From contig CACMDY010000005.1 of the NCBI GenBank assembly GCA_902612605.1, positions 31,372-95,371 of the forward strand: a stretch of 64,000 bases of DNA. The letters are read 5' to 3'. A model generated the notes under the pieces. That model saw nothing but the letters and a program-made list of their open reading frames with translations, was not told the DNA's origin and searched no databases. The stretch comes from an uncultured Pelagibacteraceae bacterium (GTDB lineage: Bacteria > Pseudomonadota > Alphaproteobacteria > Pelagibacterales > Pelagibacteraceae). Below, one piece after another: positions 61,967-64,000 of the stretch. The translations under genes and the position numbers were made by a program. How positions within the stretch are numbered: the stretch's first letter is position 1; each line of letters opens with the position of its first letter.

Positions 61967-62436
61967 TAATAGTAAACGCCTTGCTTAAATGAATTCTTAT
62001 CTAATGTTGGTAAATCTTTTTCAGTATTTAAACCATGTGGCTCATTATATAAAATTTGTGAGTTAATCTCTCCTTGATTAGGAGTATCAGCTTCAGCTAA
62101 TTTTGGTATGAATTTTCCCCAAGGTTTTGTTGTTATTGGTGATACAAAATTCTTCTCTGTACCGTTTCTAAATTTAATTCTCCAAGAAATGGTTCCTTTT
62201 TCTTCTTCTCTTCTAACTCTAACACTATGACCCATTGGAGCAAAATCAGCATATCCTCTTACATCAATTGCATGATTGGGACATGCCTTAACGCATGAAT
62301 AGCATTCCCAACAAAAATTTGGTTCTATATTTTTCGCTCTTCTTATAGTTTCGTCTATGTGCATGATATCTGATGGACATATATCTACACAATGACCACA
62401 ACCATCACATCTCGTCATATATACAAAAGTTGACAT
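61966..62436 (-). CDS. aprB: Adenylylsulfate (APS) reductase beta subunit
   Basis: 156 aa. Two [4Fe-4S] motifs: CDGCGHCVDICPSDIMHI and CWECYSCVKACPNHAIDVRG. RGYADFAPMGHSVRVRREEEKGTISWRIKFRNG and the tail that wraps AprA follow. Relays electrons between AprA flavin and the membrane partner. Same operon, aprM-aprB-aprA. Confidence 0.96.
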   Translation of the reverse strand: MSTFVYMTRCDGCGHCVDICPSDIMHIDETIRRAKNIEPNFCWECYSCVKACPNHAIDVRGYADFAPMGHSVRVRREEEKGTISWRIKFRNGTEKNFVSPITTKPWGKFIPKLAEADTPNQGEINSQILYNEPHGLNTEKDLPTLDKNSFKQGVYY

Positions 62437-62475
62437 ATCTACTTATTACCTTTCTTTAAAATTTTATCAATCATA

Positions 62476-63270
62476 TTAATAGTGCTTTGGTGCCTCACGT
62501 TTAATTCCAAGTCCAAATTGTTCTGGAGCATTTGCAGGTGGAGGCAGGTTATCTCTAGAACCATCTGCCTCTGCTAAATTTTTTTGTATTGCAGCACCTG
62601 GTTTGTAGAACATATGAGCAAATTTAGACCAGTAAACTCCTCCAAATAAAACTATGTTAGCAACCGCGAACAAAATTAAAAATAAAATACTTAATCCAGT
62701 TGATCCTGAATATTGGAAATACGACCAGGCTAAACCAAACGTAGAAGATAATACTAAAGCTAAAACAAATAAATCTGCTTTTATGATTCTAAAAACTGAA
62801 TGAGCTTCAGCAGATACATCTACTCTTAAAAAAAACCAAAACCAATATGCTCCAAGGCAAGTTAAGATTGCACCAACATGCCAAATGATTGGCCATATAG
62901 ATGGGGTTACAGCATTAGGAGAAGAATATCCAAATATCATAACACCTGACCCTATCCAAAATAATATTGTTCCATACATTCCTAATACGTGGGCAAACCT
63001 TCTTTTACCTAAACCTAGTTCAGATGTAGTTCCAATATCATGTACTACTGTTTTAGAAATTATTGCTGTTTTCTCTCCAAGACTTAATTCTCTACTTGCT
63101 GCTTTCTTTGCTTTTTTTGCATTATTAAAAAAATATTTTACGTTCTTCTTATGAATAATATCCATCAGTGTTCCAATCACCACTAATGCCAACATCAACA
63201 AAACAAATGCTTGCAAAGCAATTGAAGGGACTGTTGAAGAAAGGACAGCAAATGGATTTGTTGTGAACAT
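62476..63270 (-). CDS. aprM: Putative APS-reductase membrane anchor AprM
   Basis: 264 aa, five or six TM helices. His residues in HVLGMYGTILFWIG, IIWHVGAILTCLGAYWFWF and FAHMFYKPGAAI could ligate heme b, as in NarI/DsrM-type membrane proteins. AprM is known as the proposed electron link of Apr in sulfur-oxidising alphaproteobacteria and SAR11. SD GGAG lies 8 nt before ATG 63270. First gene of aprM-aprB-aprA. Confidence 0.88.
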   Translation of the reverse strand: MFTTNPFAVLSSTVPSIALQAFVLLMLALVVIGTLMDIIHKKNVKYFFNNAKKAKKAASRELSLGEKTAIISKTVVHDIGTTSELGLGKRRFAHVLGMYGTILFWIGSGVMIFGYSSPNAVTPSIWPIIWHVGAILTCLGAYWFWFFLRVDVSAEAHSVFRIIKADLFVLALVLSSTFGLAWSYFQYSGSTGLSILFLILFAVANIVLFGGVYWSKFAHMFYKPGAAIQKNLAEADGSRDNLPPPANAPEQFGLGIKREAPKHY

Positions 63271-63323
63271 ATTATTATCTCCGCTAAATATAATACTAAT
63301 CTAATCTCATAATCTATAAAAAA

Positions 63324-63344
63324 TATTAGTTCAACTGACTAATA
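63324..63344. promoter_or_regulatory. Inverted repeat upstream of aprM
   Basis: TATTAGT-tcaactg-ACTAATA, a perfect 7-bp dyad, lies 54 bp upstream of the aprM ATG and 33 bp after the HIT stop. It may be an operator for aprMBA, or a weak terminator of the HIT gene; there is no U-tract, which favours an operator. Confidence 0.35.
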
Positions 63345-63376
63345 ATCTCATCTGAAGAAAAAAATGTTAATAAAGT

Positions 63377-63775
63377 TTACTTTTTCCTTACATAATGCTG
63401 TTTAGCAGAAATTACAGCTCGAACACCGCCTTGTGGATTTTTAACATCATTTTTTCGTCTTGGAATCAGATGAATGTGACAATGATTAATAGATTGTCCA
63501 GCAACCTTGCCTGAATTGGTACCAATATTAAAACCTTTTACAGATTTATCGTTCATTTCAATTTTTTTTTTTAGTTTCTTTATTAATTTATTGCAGGCTA
63601 AGATTTCTTTTGAGGTTAGATCAAAATAATTTTTAACACACCGCTTTGGAATTATAAGTGAATGAAATTTTGATACAGGGTAAGTGTCAGTAGTTGCATA
63701 AGCTAGTTCGTTTTCAAAAAGATATCCCTTTTTCTTTGTAAAACAGAATATGCAAGGGTTATTAGGATTTCTCAT
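63377..63775 (-). CDS. HIT family nucleotide-binding hydrolase
   Basis: 132 aa. NPCIFCFTKKKGYLFENELAYATTDTYPVSKFHSLIIPKRCVKNYFDLT is the HIT fold start with a CxxC, and GQSINHCHIHLIPRRKND holds the histidine triad (H-x-H-x) of the nucleotidyl hydrolases. Substrates are dinucleoside polyphosphates or AMP-conjugates. It overlaps the preceding aminotransferase by 3 bp (ATGA). Confidence 0.92.
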   Translation of the reverse strand: MRNPNNPCIFCFTKKKGYLFENELAYATTDTYPVSKFHSLIIPKRCVKNYFDLTSKEILACNKLIKKLKKKIEMNDKSVKGFNIGTNSGKVAGQSINHCHIHLIPRRKNDVKNPQGGVRAVISAKQHYVRKK

Positions 63776-64000
63776 AAATAATTACTCAATTTTTTTTGTT
63801 TTAGTATTTTAGTTTGATATTTGCTTATAAAAGCTTCATAGGATTTATATTTTTTTCTATTCCAGTTTTTCTCTTTTATGGATGAAACTGTGGAAACTCC
63901 CTTTCCAGATCCGATTAGAAGTATCTCCTCGTATTGATTTAATTTATTTATATTAATATTAGTTTTTTTTATCTTAAATTGTTTTTCAAAAAACTTTAGA
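63772..64000 (-). CDS. Class IV aminotransferase, C-terminal part (runs off the window)
   Basis: The last 75 residues end the gene on the minus strand: KLNQYEEILLIGSGKGVSTVSSIKEKNWNRKKYKSYEAF and a Lys-rich tail. EEILLIGSGKGVSTV resembles the C-terminal block (V-L-G-T-G-x-x-V-x-P-V) of class IV PLP enzymes such as aminodeoxychorismate lyase or branched-chain aminotransferase. The start and PLP Lys lie beyond base 64000. The stop overlaps the HIT ATG. Absent from the ORF track because it is cut. Confidence 0.72.
   Translation of the reverse strand, partial: LKFFEKQFKIKKTNININKLNQYEEILLIGSGKGVSTVSSIKEKNWNRKKYKSYEAFISKYQTKILKQKKLSNYL

Noticed and set aside
1-64000. CRISPR array, insertion sequence, integrase or prophage
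   Set aside because: No regularly spaced repeats, transposase, integrase or phage genes seen; inverted repeats found are isolated hairpins.

Overview
The window is AT-rich (about 30% GC by eye), has almost no intergenic space, and contains many 1-11 bp gene overlaps. It has no recognisable insertion sequence, phage gene, CRISPR array, rRNA or intact tRNA. This style, together with an aprM-aprB-aprA sulfite-oxidation locus, several TRAP and tripartite tricarboxylate (TTT) solute transporters and xsc, points to a streamlined marine alphaproteobacterium of the SAR11/Pelagibacterales type. The lineage call is an inference from content, not from a marker tree.

Layout. 1-3.4 kb: a TTT transporter (tctC-tctB-tctA) followed by a truncated MmgE/PrpD gene. 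3.5-8.4 kb: a DUF1289 gene, class I ribonucleotide reductase (nrdA-nrdB) with two NrdR-like boxes, and a divergent phosphohexomutase. 8.4-15.7 kb: a minus-strand operon of TRAP P-Q-M, malonyl-CoA decarboxylase, dusA and a TSUP permease, with a divergent CaiB-type CoA-transferase; its order matches the known malonate set matPQMA without matB. 15.7-22.2 kb: housekeeping and metabolic genes (rpoZ, MFS, HIBADH family, PNPOx-like, two carbonic-anhydrase-like proteins, a thioredoxin-like protein, a glycosyltransferase). 22.2-25.2 kb: a second TTT transporter. 25.3-30 kb: an AbrB-type membrane protein, GT9, DUF6165, and a divergent Anbu-protease/ATP-grasp pair. 30-34.8 kb: TRAP P-Q-M with an enoyl-CoA hydratase and a second CaiB-type transferase.

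34.9-41.5 kb is the least explained part. It is a same-strand run encoding a large cNMP-domain/acyltransferase/SGNH-hydrolase fusion, a possible DUF4174 protein, a type IV pilin, a small two-TM protein, an FG-GAP/ASPIC-UnbV exported protein, a 47-aa membrane peptide, a Cys-rich secreted protein and a small unknown. 41.5-43.7 kb holds a tiny basic ORF, photolyase, a 63-aa gene and a 348-bp intergenic stretch full of inverted repeats. 43.7-53.5 kb is a catabolic block: aminotransferase and DAO-type oxidase, BKACE, MhpA-like hydroxylase, type I extradiol dioxygenase, FAH-family hydrolase and a TRAP system split over both strands, which together suggest aromatic ring cleavage. 53.5-63.3 kb is a sulfur block: sulfatase, xsc, suyAB-like genes, TSUP exporter and aprMBA. 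This could release sulfite from C2/C3 sulfonates and either export it or oxidise it toward sulfate. The window ends with an HIT protein and the 3' end of a class IV aminotransferase.

A recurring theme is solute uptake coupled to a dedicated catabolic enzyme. All five solute-binding-protein genes are followed at once by a strong hairpin before the next gene. In one case (tctB at 24.2 kb) the terminator-like hairpin lies inside the start of the next reading frame.
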